Shown here one piece after another: positions 5,917 to 6,770 of a stretch of 6,770 bases of DNA. The notes below the pieces were generated by a model that ran no database searches, was not told where the DNA came from, and saw only the letters and a list, made by a program, of their open reading frames with translations. The translations under genes were made by a program, and so were the position numbers. Numbering within the stretch: the stretch's first letter is position 1; each line of letters opens with the position of its first letter. The stretch lies in the NCBI GenBank assembly GCA_945860425.1, contig CAMAQU010000096.1:1-6770 (forward strand), read 5' to 3'. This stretch comes from Sphingomonas paucimobilis (lineage in GTDB: Bacteria > Pseudomonadota > Alphaproteobacteria > Sphingomonadales > Sphingomonadaceae).

Positions 5917-6770
5917 GACCGCCTCCGTCCTGCAGAAGGGAGCGTAACGACAAACATCGCCCCACGTGCGCCTGATGGACGATCACGCACGTCAATCGTC
6001 CCGTTATGGGCAAGAACAATGGTGCGCGCAATTGATAAGCCCAATCCGGAATGCCGGCCAAAGGCGGCAATATCTGGCCGGTCGCTATGGAAACGCTCAA
6101 AAATGGCGTCGCGACGATCTGCCGACACGCCCGGTCCTTCATCCTCGACCGACGCAATGACTTGCCCATCTGATGCTGTTGCTGACACCTGAACAACGCC
6201 ATTCTCGGGCGAAAAGGAAATGGCATTGTCGAGAAGATTGTCGAACATGCGCTCTATACGGCCCGGGTCTCCCATAACTGTGGTGGAGCCTCTTTGGGGG
6301 CGCGCAAAGGCAATGCGTATGCTGTTATTTGCGCCACGTGCATCGCGTTCGGCCAAAAGCCTTTCCAGCAATTGACCAATATCCATTTTTTCAAACCGGG
6401 TGCGGGTTAACTGCGCATCCATGCGGCTCGCTTCTGCGATATCTGTAATCAACCGATCCAGCCGATGAACATCAGCTGTGGCTATGTCCATTAACTGCCT
6501 TTTCAGCGCAGGGTCCGAGACACTGGCCATTGTCTCTAAGGCGGATGACAAGGATGCCAGCGGATTTTTCAGCTCATGCGCGACGTCTGCTGCAAATGCC
6601 TCTGTCGCATCGATCCGCTCTCTTAAGGTTTCCGTCATGTCCGATAAGGCACGGGACAGGGCACCTATCTCATCACTGCGATGGATTTGCGGTATCTTGA
6701 TATCCCGTTCCCGGCCAAGGCGGACATGTTCCGCCGCAAGAGCGAGGGTACCCAGCGGGAGGGCAATTGT
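5913..6770 (-). CDS. chvG: ChvG-type sensor histidine kinase, C-terminal part (cut by right window edge)
   Basis: The reading frame is open from the right window edge and encodes the last 285 residues of a membrane sensor kinase. Residues 1 to about 45 are a HAMP linker ending in SDEIGALSRALSDM. The dimerization/phosphoacceptor domain follows with FAADVAHELKNPLASLSSA, the phosphorylated His being H65. The ATPase domain has an N-box MFDNLLDNAISFSP (about 175-188), G1 DEGPG at 210-214, an ATP lid ERFHSDRPDIAAFGRHS and G2 GLGL at 242-245. The lid and H-box wording resemble ChvG/ExoS kinases, which sense acid or envelope conditions through the regulator ChvI. The periplasmic sensor and membrane segments, and any chvI, would lie outside to the right. 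An internal ATG at 6638 is not the start, because the HAMP frame continues upstream. The stop overlaps hprK as ATGA. Sensor-kinase identity is certain; the ChvG assignment is a motif and context judgement. Confidence 0.9.
   Translation of the reverse strand, partial: TIALPLGTLALAAEHVRLGRERDIKIPQIHRSDEIGALSRALSDMTETLRERIDATEAFAADVAHELKNPLASLSSALETMASVSDPALKRQLMDIATADVHRLDRLITDIAEASRMDAQLTRTRFEKMDIGQLLERLLAERDARGANNSIRIAFARPQRGSTTVMGDPGRIERMFDNLLDNAISFSPENGVVQVSATASDGQVIASVEDEGPGVSADRRDAIFERFHSDRPDIAAFGRHSGLGLSIARTIVLAHNGTIDVRDRPSGARGAMFVVTLPSAGRRRS
5922..5926 (-). promoter_or_regulatory. Strong Shine-Dalgarno site of hprK
   Basis: On the minus strand GGAGG stands five bases before the hprK ATG, inside the last codons of the sensor kinase gene. 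It is the only textbook Shine-Dalgarno I can see in the window. It fixes the hprK start and suggests that hprK can be translated independently of coupling from the kinase gene. Confidence 0.65.

Noticed and set aside
5717..6226. Minus-strand open frame of 169 codons in another frame of the kinase/hprK region
   Set aside because: It overlaps the sensor kinase ATPase domain and the hprK P-loop region on the same strand; its product has no family motifs.
1..6770. A new defence, mobile or otherwise undescribed system
   Set aside because: Every gene belongs to a known housekeeping or regulatory family, gaps are short, and there are no repeats, integrase or transposase genes, or composition breaks visible by eye.

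Overview
The window is ordinary chromosomal DNA, densely coding and of moderately high GC. It most likely comes from an alphaproteobacterium of the Sphingomonadales. The clues are the style of the proteins (RecR, a ChvG-type sensor kinase, a short HPr kinase), the grouping of sensor kinase, hprK, rapZ, EIIA and HPr in one run, and the near absence of Shine-Dalgarno sites. The taxonomic call is inference from protein features and remembered synteny, not from a search. Nine genes are supported: seven complete and two cut by the window edges. No gap between genes exceeds about 75 bases. I saw no RNA genes, mobile elements, CRISPR arrays or large repeats.

Left block (1-3057). The 5' part of fmt (initiator-tRNA formyltransferase) runs off the left edge on the minus strand. 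Divergently from a 53-base gap run recR (recombination mediator), def (peptide deformylase) and rmuC (recombination-associated, nuclease-like coiled-coil protein). Def removes the formyl group that Fmt's pathway adds, so the formylation and deformylation genes are neighbours, but they lie in opposite directions with recR between them.

Right block (3059-6770). All six genes are on the minus strand and read right to left: a ChvG-type sensor histidine kinase (cut by the right edge), hprK, rapZ, a mannose-family EIIA, HPr, and a SpoU/TrmH-family RNA methyltransferase. Three of the five junctions are 4-base ATGA stop/start overlaps and the other two gaps are 13 and 6 bases, so this is almost certainly one translationally coupled operon. 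It encodes a regulatory phosphotransferase branch: HPr carries both the catalytic His and the regulatory Ser, the HPr kinase/phosphorylase acts on that Ser, and EIIA accepts phosphate from HPr-His. No sugar permease (EIIB/EIIC) or Enzyme I is present here. The methyltransferase ends one base from the end of rmuC, which converges on it.

I found no clearly new system. The points most worth a second look are the RNA methyltransferase at the end of the PTS operon, the acidic C-terminal tail of RapZ where E. coli RapZ has an RNA-binding basic patch, the near-touching convergent ends of rmuC and the methyltransferase gene, and promoter-like spacing that would make recR and possibly def and rmuC leaderless.
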